Assembly: GCA_947501685.1 (NCBI GenBank)
Contig: CANMWQ010000001.1
Coordinates: forward strand, 62,001-126,000
DNA length: 64,000 nucleotides
Source: an uncultured Litoreibacter sp.
GTDB taxonomy: Bacteria > Pseudomonadota > Alphaproteobacteria > Rhodobacterales > Rhodobacteraceae
Direction: 5' to 3'
In this document: piece after piece, positions 9,331 to 18,116 of the stretch
How the letters are laid out: each line of letters begins with the position of its first letter
Numbering within the stretch: the first letter of the stretch is position 1
Notes under the pieces: model-generated
What the model was told of the DNA's origin: nothing
What the model saw: only the letters and a program-made list of their open reading frames with translations
Database searches by the model: none
Made by a program: the position numbers and the translations under genes

Positions 9331-10464
9331 ATGGGGATGGCTGCGAGTACGATGTTAAAACGATTGCTAGGACGTGGAAAGACAAGTGAGCAGGCCGCAG
9401 GAGCGCCTGCCTCTATTGATGTTTCAGACCCCAAAGCCGCTGTAGAGGCCAAAACGCCCGTCGCCGCTCCCAAGCTGAAGCCCAAACGCGGCACAAAGAG
9501 CATGCGTGACAGCGATATCAAGGACGAATTGGGGCGCTCCGCTGAGCAGATCGCGGCAGAGGCTGCGCAAGAGTTTGATATCGACGCCGTGGTGCGCAAA
9601 GCCGCCGCCATGCCGGACGCGGTTTTTGAGAAAACGCCCACCAAAACCACCGTGGCTGATGCCTCCGCGCCAAGTGCAACCCCCGCCCAACAATCGCAGA
9701 TTGCGGCCCGCACCGCCCCCGCCACACCCGTTGCAGCCCCGAAGGCGCGCGTGACAGTGGAGGGCGGTCATATTCAGCTTCCCAGCCCAAGCGTTGAGGC
9801 GATTGCACAGACCCGCAAGGCGCGTGCGGCCTATTGGGACGCGATTGGCGTCTCGGACGTTGATTTTCTGGGCTATCCCGTGTCGCCACAGGTTCTGGGC
9901 ATGCCCGCCTGGCCGACCCAAACCCAAAGATTCCGCGTTATCCGCACGCAAAACAGCCTGATCATTGCGTCCGAAGGCCTCAGCGACCCGTTTGGCACCT
10001 TTGACACGCGCGGTCAGGGCAACGGGTTCGGTGTCGAGGTGTTTCTTGAGATTTGCGGCGGTCAGGAACTGGCTGCCGAAGACATTCGCAAAACCTGGGC
10101 GTTCAAAGCGGTCGAGCATGTCGCGCGCATCTTTGCCTTTGGGCAAGACCTTGCGGCGATGGTGCATGACAATGACGTGCTCTCCGTTGATTTGCCGAGC
10201 AATTGTGTGCCTGCGGGCTGGATCGTGCCGGGCGTCGCCGAACCGGCAGGTGCATTGCTGAACATTGGCCAGCCCAGTGGGCGCGTAAATATTGCGGGCA
10301 TGCCGCTTGGCCCGGTCCGCGCCGTGCCGCTGACGCCGATCTACCCCGAAGAGCTGGAATCCTGCCTAATCGAAGGCGCATCGGAGCGCCGCGCCTTGGC
10401 CAATGACCTGCTGACCGCAGGCATCGGGCACCGGATGAAAACCTCCCGTACCAGCCTGCGCTAA
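9331..10464 (+). CDS. uncharacterized protein with possible SUFU-like C-terminal domain
   Basis: Protein of 377 aa with no assigned function. Residues 1-150 are low-complexity and rich in Ala, Pro, Lys and Thr, with a basic N-terminus. Residues from about 160 on look globular: an IRTQNSLIIASEGLSDPF segment, then GFGVEVFLEICGG, an alpha-helical stretch with AFKAVEHVARIFAFGQDLA, and finally VRAVPLTPIYPEELESCLIE. The order (ligand-like beta segments, a helix, then a VxxVPLTxxExE segment) recalls the suppressor-of-fused (SUFU/PF05076) fold; this is pattern recognition, not a profile match. The start may instead be the ATG at 9352. It is divergent from xdhA and ends 44 bases before dnaE. Confidence 0.7.
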   Translation: MGMAASTMLKRLLGRGKTSEQAAGAPASIDVSDPKAAVEAKTPVAAPKLKPKRGTKSMRDSDIKDELGRSAEQIAAEAAQEFDIDAVVRKAAAMPDAVFEKTPTKTTVADASAPSATPAQQSQIAARTAPATPVAAPKARVTVEGGHIQLPSPSVEAIAQTRKARAAYWDAIGVSDVDFLGYPVSPQVLGMPAWPTQTQRFRVIRTQNSLIIASEGLSDPFGTFDTRGQGNGFGVEVFLEICGGQELAAEDIRKTWAFKAVEHVARIFAFGQDLAAMVHDNDVLSVDLPSNCVPAGWIVPGVAEPAGALLNIGQPSGRVNIAGMPLGPVRAVPLTPIYPEELESCLIEGASERRALANDLLTAGIGHRMKTSRTSLR

Positions 10465-10508
10465 AGGAGCGTCTTTCGCCCGGCGGCTGCTCTGTCTAGA
10501 GTGGCGGC

Positions 10509-13500
10509 ATGAGCAGCACTCCACGATTCATTCACCTTCGCGTCCATACCGAATATTCCCTTCTCGAAGGGGCGATCCGGGTCAAGAAACTGGCCGGCAT
10601 GTGTCAGGACACCGGCATGCCCGCTGTCGCGATCACCGACACCAACAATATGTTCGCGGCCCTCGAGTTCTCGGAATACGCGTCGGGCGCTGGGGTTCAG
10701 CCGATCATCGGCTGTCAGGTGGACCTGACCTATGTGCCCGCCATGCCCGGCGACAAACCCATGCCGCCCGCCCCCATCGTTTTGCTGGCCCAGAACGAGC
10801 AGGGTTACGAGAACCTGATGAAGCTGAACTCCTGTCTCTATCTGGACGCAGAGGGCCAGTTGCCGCAGGTCTCTCTGGCCGAGTTGGCCGAACATAATGA
10901 CGGGTTGATCTGCCTGACCGGCGGGCCGGACGGCCCCATCGGGCGGCTGTTGCGCGACGGCCAAGCCCCCAAGGCGGACGCGGTGTTGCGGCAATTGGCG
11001 CAGACCTACCCCGACAGGCTTTACGTGGAGCTGCAACGTCACCCCGGCGAGGACGGCCTGCCCGAGGCAGAGCGGCTCAGCGAGCGGGGCCATGTGGAGA
11101 TGGCCTATGCGATGGGCCTGCCGCTGGTGGCCACGAATGACGTCTATTTCCCAAAGCCCGATATGTACGAGGCGCATGACGCGCTGATCTGCATCGCGGA
11201 CGGCGCCTATGTGGACCAGCAAACCCCGCGTCGCAAACTGACGACGCAGCATTATTTCAAATCCCCGCAAGAGATGGCAACGCTCTTTGCCGACCTGCCA
11301 GAGGCTTTGGACAACACTGTAGAGATCGCGCGGCGCTGCGCCTTCAAAGCCTATAAGCGCGACCCGATCCTGCCGAAATTCGCCGATGACGAGATCGAGG
11401 AATTGCGCCGTCAGGCCAATGAAGGTTTGCAGGCCCGGCTGGCGGTGATCCCGCATGCGGCATCCGTGGAGGAGTACCAGAAACGGCTGGATTTCGAGTT
11501 GGGCATCATCGAGGGCATGGGCTTCCCCGGCTACTTCCTGATCGTGGCCGACTTCATCAAATACGCCAAGGACAATGACATCCCCGTGGGGCCGGGGCGT
11601 GGCTCGGGCGCGGGGTCGCTGGTGGCCTATGCGCTGCTGATCACCGACCTTGACCCGCTGCGATATTCGCTGCTGTTCGAACGGTTCCTGAACCCCGAAC
11701 GCGTCTCCATGCCCGACTTTGATATCGACTTTTGCATGGACCGCCGCGAGGAGGTGATCCGCTACGTCCAGGAAAAATACGGCCGCGACAAGGTGGGGCA
11801 GATCATCACCTTCGGCGCGCTTTTGTCCAAGGCAGCGGTGCGCGACATTGGTCGGGTCTTGCAGATGCCTTACGGGCAGGTGGATCGGCTCTCGAAACTG
11901 ATCCCGGTGGAGGGGGTCAAGCCCGTCAGCATCACCAAGGCGCGGGCGGATGAGCCCAAGCTGCGTGAAGAGGCCAAAAATGAGGAGGTCGTCGACCGGC
12001 TTCTGAATTATTGCGAACAGGTCGAAGGCCTGTTGCGCAACGCCTCGACCCATGCCGCCGGTGTGGTGATCGGCGACAGGCCGCTGGACGCGCTGGTGCC
12101 GCTCTATCAAGACCCGCGCTCCGACATGCCGGCGACGCAGTTCAACATGAAATGGGTCGAACAGGCCGGGCTGGTGAAGTTCGACTTTCTGGGGCTGAAA
12201 ACGCTGACCGTGATCCAGAACGCGATTGATCTGCTGGACCGCCCGTTGCACATCGCCGCCGATGGCAGCCAGATTTACGAGCCGCCAAAAGGCGCAGAAA
12301 ACGATATCGGGGCGATCCCGCTTGATGACAAGAAGTCCTATGACCTCTATTCCTCCGCCAAGACCGTTGCCGTGTTTCAGGTGGAAAGCTCCGGCATGAT
12401 GGACGCGCTCCGGCGCATGAAACCGACCTGTATCGAGGATATTGTGGCGCTGGTGGCGCTCTATCGGCCCGGCCCGATGGAGAATATTCCGACCTATTGC
12501 GAGGTGAAAAACGGCCAGAAGGAGCTGGAATCAATCCACCCGCTGATTGACCACATTCTGGCCGAGACCCAAGGCATCATCGTCTACCAGGAGCAGGTGA
12601 TGGAGATCGCACAAGTCATGGCGGGCTACTCGCTGGGCGGCGCGGATTTGTTGCGCCGGGCGATGGGTAAGAAAATTGCCGAAGAAATGGCCAAGGAGCG
12701 CCCCAAGTTCGAGACCGGGGCCAAGGCCAACGGCGTCGACGGCAAAAAGGCCAAGGAGGTGTTCGACCTTCTGGAGAAGTTCGCCAATTACGGCTTCAAC
12801 AAATCCCACGCCGCCGCCTATGCGGTGGTCAGCTACCAGACCGCTTGGCTGAAGGCGAACCACCCGGTTGAATTCATGGCAGGCGTGATGAATTGCGACC
12901 TGCACCTGACCGACAAGCTGGGCGTCTATAAAGAAGAGATCACCAAGGTCCTCGACATCGAGATCGTGCCGCCTTGCGTGAACCGCTCCGGCGCGACGTT
13001 TACGGTGGCGGATGGCAAAGTGGTCTATGCGCTGGGCGGGTTGAAAAACGTAGGCGTGGAGGCGATGCGGTTGGTAACGGATGCCCGCGTGGTCGAGGGC
13101 GTCGAGAAACCCTTCGCCACGCTCTTCGATTTTGCACGCCGGGTGGACCTGAAACGTGTCGGCAAACGCCCCTTGGAGATGCTGGCCCGCTCCGGCGCGT
13201 TTGATCAATTGGACCCGAACCGCCACCGGGTCTTTGCCTCTTTGGACGGCCTGGTCAGCTATTCCGCCGCGATCCATGAGCAGCGGCATTCCAATCAGGT
13301 GTCGCTCTTCGGTGAGGCGGGCGACGACCTGCCGGAGCCGCGCCTGTCGCCGGTCGATGACTGGCTGCCTTCCGAGCGCTTGGCGCAGGAATTCACGGCG
13401 ATCGGCTTTTATCTCTCCGGCCACCCGCTTGATGATTACGCGCTGGCGCTGAAACGCAAAGGCGTGCTGTCGCTGACCGAGATCGAGGAACGCGTCCAAG

Positions 13501-14009
13501 GGGGTGCCATCGCGGCCAAGCTGGCGGCGACCATCTCGGGCCGTCAGGAACGCAAATCCGCACGCGGCAACCGCTTTGCGTTCGTGCAGGGCTCCGACCC
13601 GTCGGGCATGTTTGAGGTCACGGTCTTCTCCGACACGCTGGAGAAATCCGGGGAGCACCTGACACCCGGCAGCAACGTGGTTTTGAGCGTCGAGGCGACA
13701 TACGAATCTGAGCAGTTGAAGCTTCTCTGCCGCGGCGCGCAGCCGATTGACGGGGCGGTGGAAGCGGGCTCTATGGGGTTGAAGATTTTCGTGGAGGACG
13801 ACGCGGCGATCGGCTCCATCGCCTCCGTGCTGGAACGCTCGGGGCAGGACAAATCAATCAAGGCGCGTGGCCCGGTGTCGCTGTGCCTGATGAACCCTGA
13901 ACTGCCGGGCGAGGTGGAGGTGGATCTCGGCGGGCAATTCGCGATCAACCCGAAGGTGAAAGGGGCCATCAAGTCGCTGGGCGGCGTGGTGATGATCGAA
14001 GAGATTTAG
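10509..14009 (+). CDS. dnaE: DNA polymerase III alpha subunit
   Basis: Replicative polymerase catalytic subunit, 1166 aa, the normal DnaE1 length. The N-terminal PHP domain starts with [19 protein letters not shown]. The palm contains [16 protein letters not shown] and [19 protein letters not shown] with the catalytic aspartates, and the motif [10 protein letters not shown] is present. The C-terminal third holds the helix-hairpin-helix and OB-fold ([19 protein letters not shown]). The stop overlaps the convergent slyX stop by four bases. A 596-aa frame on the opposite strand is an antisense shadow. Confidence 0.98.
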   Translation: MSSTPRFIHLRVHTEYSLLEGAIRVKKLAGMCQDTGMPAVAITDTNNMFAALEFSEYASGAGVQPIIGCQVDLTYVPAMPGDKPMPPAPIVLLAQNEQGYENLMKLNSCLYLDAEGQLPQVSLAELAEHNDGLICLTGGPDGPIGRLLRDGQAPKADAVLRQLAQTYPDRLYVELQRHPGEDGLPEAERLSERGHVEMAYAMGLPLVATNDVYFPKPDMYEAHDALICIADGAYVDQQTPRRKLTTQHYFKSPQEMATLFADLPEALDNTVEIARRCAFKAYKRDPILPKFADDEIEELRRQANEGLQARLAVIPHAASVEEYQKRLDFELGIIEGMGFPGYFLIVADFIKYAKDNDIPVGPGRGSGAGSLVAYALLITDLDPLRYSLLFERFLNPERVSMPDFDIDFCMDRREEVIRYVQEKYGRDKVGQIITFGALLSKAAVRDIGRVLQMPYGQVDRLSKLIPVEGVKPVSITKARADEPKLREEAKNEEVVDRLLNYCEQVEGLLRNASTHAAGVVIGDRPLDALVPLYQDPRSDMPATQFNMKWVEQAGLVKFDFLGLKTLTVIQNAIDLLDRPLHIAADGSQIYEPPKGAENDIGAIPLDDKKSYDLYSSAKTVAVFQVESSGMMDALRRMKPTCIEDIVALVALYRPGPMENIPTYCEVKNGQKELESIHPLIDHILAETQGIIVYQEQVMEIAQVMAGYSLGGADLLRRAMGKKIAEEMAKERPKFETGAKANGVDGKKAKEVFDLLEKFANYGFNKSHAAAYAVVSYQTAWLKANHPVEFMAGVMNCDLHLTDKLGVYKEEITKVLDIEIVPPCVNRSGATFTVADGKVVYALGGLKNVGVEAMRLVTDARVVEGVEKPFATLFDFARRVDLKRVGKRPLEMLARSGAFDQLDPNRHRVFASLDGLVSYSAAIHEQRHSNQVSLFGEAGDDLPEPRLSPVDDWLPSERLAQEFTAIGFYLSGHPLDDYALALKRKGVLSLTEIEERVQGGAIAAKLAATISGRQERKSARGNRFAFVQGSDPSGMFEVTVFSDTLEKSGEHLTPGSNVVLSVEATYESEQLKLLCRGAQPIDGAVEAGSMGLKIFVEDDAAIGSIASVLERSGQDKSIKARGPVSLCLMNPELPGEVEVDLGGQFAINPKVKGAIKSLGGVVMIEEI

Positions 14010-14209
14010 TAATGCGGTGGGCGCTCATCGCCCAAAACCACATGCCCGCCCGCATCCTGTTGCCGCTCTGCCTCCCGCTCCATCAAGGTGCGGACGCGGT
14101 GGGTCAGCAGCGCGATGTCTTTTTCCTGCCGCGCGACGACGTCGGACATCTCCTCGACCGTTTTGGTCAGATGGGCCACAAGTTCTTCAAGATCGGTGCT
14201 CTGTGTCAT
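14006..14209 (-). CDS. slyX: SlyX family protein
   Basis: Small coiled-coil protein of 67 aa and unknown biochemical function. It has the SlyX pattern: an acidic heptad region (LEELVAHLTKTVEEMSDVV) followed by RQEKDIALLTHRVRTLMER and a C-terminal tail ending GDERPPHY. It is convergent with dnaE, sharing four bases of stop codons (TTAG), and divergent from hisS across 81 bases. Confidence 0.85.
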   Translation of the reverse strand: MTQSTDLEELVAHLTKTVEEMSDVVARQEKDIALLTHRVRTLMEREAERQQDAGGHVVLGDERPPHY

Positions 14210-14290
14210 GGCCCCCGTTTGGCAGGTTGCTTGTTTCTCGTCCAGCCCTTCGCTAAAGCCTGAGCAACACTCAATTCAGGACCCAAGCCC

Positions 14291-15757
14291 ATGGCAAAAG
14301 TCAAAAAACAACCCCGCCCCAAGGCCGAGACCCCGAAAGGGTTCCGCGACTATTTTGGCGCGGAAGTGGCGCAGCGCAAGGCGATGCTGGACCAGATTTC
14401 CGCCGTTTATCAGCTCTATGGGTTCGACGCGCTGGAAAGCTCCGCCGTGGAAACCGTGGAGGCCTTGGGGAAGTTCCTGCCCGACGTGGACCGGCCCAAT
14501 GAGGGTGTGTTTGCGTGGCAGGAGGACGAGGCAGATTGGCTGGCCTTGCGCTACGATCTGACTGCGCCTTTGGCGCGCGTCTTTGCCCAGCACCGCAACG
14601 ATTTGCCGACGCCGTATCGCCGCTTTGCCATGGGTCCGGTCTGGCGCAATGAAAAGCCCGGTCCGGGGCGTTTTCGGCAGTTTTATCAATGCGATGCGGA
14701 TACCGTCGGCGCACCCTCCGTGGCCGCAGATGCGGAGATCTGCGCGATGCTCTCCGACGTGCTCGAACGCGTGGGCATCCCGCGCGGCGAATATCTGATC
14801 CGGGTGAACAACCGCAAGGTTTTGAATGGTGTGTTGGAGGTCATGGGGCTGGCTGATGACCCGCGCCGCGACGATGTTTTACGCACCATCGACAAGTTCG
14901 ACAAGGTCGGCGAACGCGGGGTCAAAGAGCTACTGACCACGGGCCGGACCGACACATCGGGCGCCAAGATCGACGGCGTGGGGCTGAGCGAAGACCAAGC
15001 GGCCCCGGTGCTGGCCTTCCTGACCGCCAAGCAGGACCGTGTGGAAGACACGTTTGAAAAACTGCGTGGCGCGGTTGGGGCCTCGGCCATCGGCAATCAG
15101 GGCATCGACGAGCTGCAGCAAATTGCCGACCTGCTTGAAGCCCAAGGCTATGGCCCCGACCGGATCGAGATTGACCCAAGCGTTGTGCGGGGTCTCGGCT
15201 ACTATACCGGCCCTGTCTATGAGGCAGAGCTGACCTTCGAGATCACCGACGAGAAGGGGCGTCCGCGCCAATTCGGCTCCGTCGCTGGCGGCGGGCGTTA
15301 TGACGATCTGGTCAAGCGGTTCACGGGGCAGGAGGTTCCGGCCACGGGTGTCTCCATCGGGGTGGACCGGTTGCTGGCGGCACTTCATGCGAAAGGTCGG
15401 ATGGACAAGGCAACCGTCGGCCCCGTCGTGGTGACCGTGATGGACCGCGAGCGGATGGCCGACTATCAGGCGATGGTGGGCGAGCTGCGCGGCGCGGGCA
15501 TCCGGGCGGAGGTCTATCTGGGCAACCCCAAGAATTTCGGCAACCAGTTGAAATATGCCGACAAACGCAACGCGCCGATGGCGGTGATTGCGGGCTCAGA
15601 CGAGTTTGACCAAGGCGTGGTGCAGATCAAGGACCTCGTGCTGGGTGCCAAGATTGCGGAGACCGCGACCCATGAGGAATGGAAAGAGCAGCCCGCGCAG
15701 TTCGAGATAAAGCGCGGCGATCTGGTTGCCGAAGTCCGCAAGATACTGGACGCCTGA
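14291..15757 (+). CDS. hisS: histidyl-tRNA synthetase
   Basis: Class II aminoacyl-tRNA synthetase that charges tRNA-His, 488 aa. Visible features are the lysine-rich N-terminus with [18 protein letters not shown], motif 2 ([20 protein letters not shown]), the histidine-binding segments [12 protein letters not shown] and [12 protein letters not shown], motif 3 ([12 protein letters not shown]) and a C-terminal anticodon-binding domain. The stop overlaps the hisZ start by one base (TGATG), making the first gene of a hisS-hisZ-hisG unit. Confidence 0.97.
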   Translation: MAKVKKQPRPKAETPKGFRDYFGAEVAQRKAMLDQISAVYQLYGFDALESSAVETVEALGKFLPDVDRPNEGVFAWQEDEADWLALRYDLTAPLARVFAQHRNDLPTPYRRFAMGPVWRNEKPGPGRFRQFYQCDADTVGAPSVAADAEICAMLSDVLERVGIPRGEYLIRVNNRKVLNGVLEVMGLADDPRRDDVLRTIDKFDKVGERGVKELLTTGRTDTSGAKIDGVGLSEDQAAPVLAFLTAKQDRVEDTFEKLRGAVGASAIGNQGIDELQQIADLLEAQGYGPDRIEIDPSVVRGLGYYTGPVYEAELTFEITDEKGRPRQFGSVAGGGRYDDLVKRFTGQEVPATGVSIGVDRLLAALHAKGRMDKATVGPVVVTVMDRERMADYQAMVGELRGAGIRAEVYLGNPKNFGNQLKYADKRNAPMAVIAGSDEFDQGVVQIKDLVLGAKIAETATHEEWKEQPAQFEIKRGDLVAEVRKILDA

Positions 15758-16845
15758 TGAGCGGCACCCCCGCCATACGTGCTGAAGCGGAGCGGCTGTT
15801 TGCGCTGTTCCAAAGCGCCGGTGCCGTGTCGGTTGAGGCGGCGATCTTGCAGCCCTCCGAAGTGCTGCTGGATCTCTACGGCGAGGAGATCCGTGCGCGC
15901 GCCTATGTGACCTCGGACCCCGAGCTGGGCGAACAGATGCTGCGCCCAGATTTCACGGTGCCTATCGTGCAGGCCCATATGCAAGACGGCGCGGAGCCTG
16001 CGCGCTACACCTATATGGGAGAGGTGTTTCGCAAGCAGGAAGCAGGCTCGGAGCGGGCCAGCGAGTTCCTGCAAGTAGGCTACGAGGTGTTCGACCGCGC
16101 CAACCCGGCCACGGCAGATGCGGAAGTGTTCGCGCTCTTCGCACAGGCGGTGGGAGACGCGCCATTGCGGGCCTCTATTGGCGATATCGGGGTGCTAATC
16201 GCGGCGGTTCAGGGCCTTGAAACCTCTGCCCGCAGACGTGCCGCCTTGATGCGCCATATCTGGCGACCCGCGCGGTTCCGCGCGCTGTTGGACCGCTTCG
16301 CGGGACGCGCGGAAATGCCCGAAGGCCGCGCGGAGCTGATCGGCGCGCTGGACGGCTTGGACTTGGCGCAGATCGTGCAAGGTGCGGGGCCCGAAATCGG
16401 CTTGCGCCGCGCGGGTGAGGTCACGGCCCGGTTGGCAGCGTTGCGCGAGGACATGGACGCAGCCCCCATTCCGGCGGGACAGATCAGCGCGGTGAACGCG
16501 ATTTTGAACCTGACGGACAGCGCGGACAAGGCCGCCGGGCAACTGGCCGAGATTGCCAATCAGTTTCCGGCGATCAAGCCCGCCGCACAAGGATTTGCCA
16601 AGCGGTTGAACGCGTTGAAAGAGCGCGGCGTTGACGTGGCGGCGCTGACCTATGAGGGGTCTTACGGCCGCACCTCCATGGAATATTATGACGGGTTCGT
16701 CTTCGGATTTGCCCGCGAGGGGGCGGCCCCGGTGGCCTCCGGCGGGCGTTATGACGCGCTGACCCGCGTGCTGGGCCAAGGGCGCGCGATCCCGGCGGTG
16801 GGCGGCGTGATCCGGCCCGAATTGCTGGTGGAGGGGGCGTCGTGA
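15757..16845 (+). CDS. hisZ: ATP phosphoribosyltransferase regulatory subunit HisZ
   Basis: Catalytically inactive paralogue of histidyl-tRNA synthetase needed to activate short-form HisG in the first step of histidine synthesis. Started at the ATG at 15757 it is 362 aa; an in-frame extension to 15679 only reads hisS sequence. It keeps the class II fold (LRPDFTVPIVQAHMQ, YTYMGEVFRKQEAGSERASE and ASGGRYDALTR) but lacks the anticodon domain. It overlaps hisS by one base and hisG by four. Confidence 0.94.
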   Translation: MSGTPAIRAEAERLFALFQSAGAVSVEAAILQPSEVLLDLYGEEIRARAYVTSDPELGEQMLRPDFTVPIVQAHMQDGAEPARYTYMGEVFRKQEAGSERASEFLQVGYEVFDRANPATADAEVFALFAQAVGDAPLRASIGDIGVLIAAVQGLETSARRRAALMRHIWRPARFRALLDRFAGRAEMPEGRAELIGALDGLDLAQIVQGAGPEIGLRRAGEVTARLAALREDMDAAPIPAGQISAVNAILNLTDSADKAAGQLAEIANQFPAIKPAAQGFAKRLNALKERGVDVAALTYEGSYGRTSMEYYDGFVFGFAREGAAPVASGGRYDALTRVLGQGRAIPAVGGVIRPELLVEGAS

Positions 16846-17525
16846 CGCTGAAGCTGGGCGTGCCCTCCAAGGGGCGGTTGATGGAAGACACATTCGCCTG
16901 GTTCGGCGCGCGCGGCGTGACGTTGCAGCGCACCGGGTCGGACCGTGAATATGCGGGCGCTGTGTCGGGCGTTGAAGGCGTCGAGCTGATCCTGATGAGC
17001 GCCGGAGAGATCCCCCGTGAGCTGGCCTCCGGCCGCATTGATCTGGGCGTCACCGGCACCGATCTGGTGCGCGAAAAGATCGCGCTGTGGGATGAGAAAA
17101 TCGAAACGCTGTCGGAGCTGGGCTTCGGCCATGCCGATCTGATCCTCGCCGTGCCGCGCTTCTGGGCGGATGTGTCGGGGCTGGATGATCTGGATGCGGT
17201 GGCCGCTGCCTTCCGCGCCGAGCACGGGTTCCGCCTGCGGATTGCCACGAAATACCACCGGCTGGTGCGCGACCATCTGCGCGAGGCGGGCGTGGCCGAT
17301 TACCAGCTTGTCGACAGCCAAGGGGCCACGGAAGGCACAGTGAAGAACGAGACGGCGGAGGCAATTGCGGATATCACCTCCAGCGGCGCGACGCTGGAAG
17401 CAAACCATCTGAAAGTTCTGGGCGGGCCGCCGATTTTGCGCTCTCAGGCGACGCTGTTTGCCTCAAAGACCTCGGGCGCGGATGCGGGACTTATGGCCAT
17501 GCTGACCGCCAAGCTGGGGCTCTAA
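16842..17525 (+). CDS. hisG: ATP phosphoribosyltransferase catalytic subunit, short form
   Basis: Catalyses ATP + PRPP to phosphoribosyl-ATP, the committed step of histidine synthesis. It is 227 aa, the short form without the C-terminal allosteric domain, consistent with the adjacent hisZ. Motifs include LGVPSKGRLMEDTFAWFGAR, LGVTGTDLVREKI and the PRPP-binding region EAIADITSSGATLEANHLK. The start is GTG in a GTGA overlap with hisZ. The stop shares four bases (CTAA) with the convergent DUF1489 gene. Confidence 0.96.
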   Translation: MTLKLGVPSKGRLMEDTFAWFGARGVTLQRTGSDREYAGAVSGVEGVELILMSAGEIPRELASGRIDLGVTGTDLVREKIALWDEKIETLSELGFGHADLILAVPRFWADVSGLDDLDAVAAAFRAEHGFRLRIATKYHRLVRDHLREAGVADYQLVDSQGATEGTVKNETAEAIADITSSGATLEANHLKVLGGPPILRSQATLFASKTSGADAGLMAMLTAKLGL

Positions 17526-17953
17526 CGCACCCCGATATCGGCCAGCGCCGCGCTGAGTTGCGGCGGCAGGGCTTCTTCGCGGGCGCGGCGTTCGGGCAGG
17601 TCGGCGGGGGCGTCTTCGGGTTTGAGGTAGCGCCAGCCCTGGAAGGGGCGCTTGGTCATGTTTTCCACGCGGATCAGCTTGGGCTCGAACACCAAGGCGC
17701 AGCGGCGGATGCCGTCTCCACGGTCGCATTCATCAAGGCGCAGGATGCGTTGGCGGGCCTGCACCACGCCTTTGATCACCCAGTAAATCGAGCCGCCATT
17801 GAGGATTTCCGCCTCGCGTTTTGGCCACATGCGGGTGACGTGGCGCGGGTTGCCATCCGCGCCTTTGGGGCGCGGGCTGTCTTGCCAGTCTTGCAGGCCT
17901 TCGACCGATTCCGTGCCGACGGACAGCTTTATCAGATTTATGAACTTTGCCAC
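17522..17953 (-). CDS. DUF1489 family protein
   Basis: Conserved alphaproteobacterial protein of 143 aa and unknown function. The family pattern is visible in INLIKLSVGTESVEGLQDWQ, THRMWPKREAEI-like VTRMWPKREAEILNGGSIYW and the C-terminal PFQGWRYLKPEDAPADL. It has no signal peptide or membrane segment, so it is probably cytoplasmic. Its stop overlaps the hisG stop; it is divergent from nrdJ across 163 bases. Confidence 0.88.
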   Translation of the reverse strand: MAKFINLIKLSVGTESVEGLQDWQDSPRPKGADGNPRHVTRMWPKREAEILNGGSIYWVIKGVVQARQRILRLDECDRGDGIRRCALVFEPKLIRVENMTKRPFQGWRYLKPEDAPADLPERRAREEALPPQLSAALADIGVR

Positions 17954-18116
17954 GACTCACCCCTGCTGCGAGATATACATGATATTGCGATTGCTTAGGG
18001 TTTCAAGGGCTACGGGTGGTAGATAACTTGTCGCGGCTTGCCCGATTTTCATTGACCCAAAGACGTGCGATCAGTAGGTTTGCAACCCTCCTTCCTAGCT
18101 GCCGGGAATCTCTTCC
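17954..18116. promoter_or_regulatory. divergent intergenic region upstream of nrdJ
   Basis: This 163-base gap separates the divergent DUF1489 gene and nrdJ. I looked for NrdR boxes and a cobalamin riboswitch because of the downstream gene and saw neither convincingly. A GGGAA element at 18102-18106 could be the ribosome binding site for nrdJ. Confidence 0.35.

Noticed and set aside
10461-12251. 596-aa frame antisense to dnaE
   Set aside because: It lies opposite the conserved DnaE catalytic region, is rich in His, Gln and Arg, and has no recognisable domain. It is a shadow of high-G+C codon use.
17954-18116. cobalamin riboswitch or NrdR boxes upstream of nrdJ
   Set aside because: No B12-box-like conserved segment or paired NrdR palindromes could be seen.
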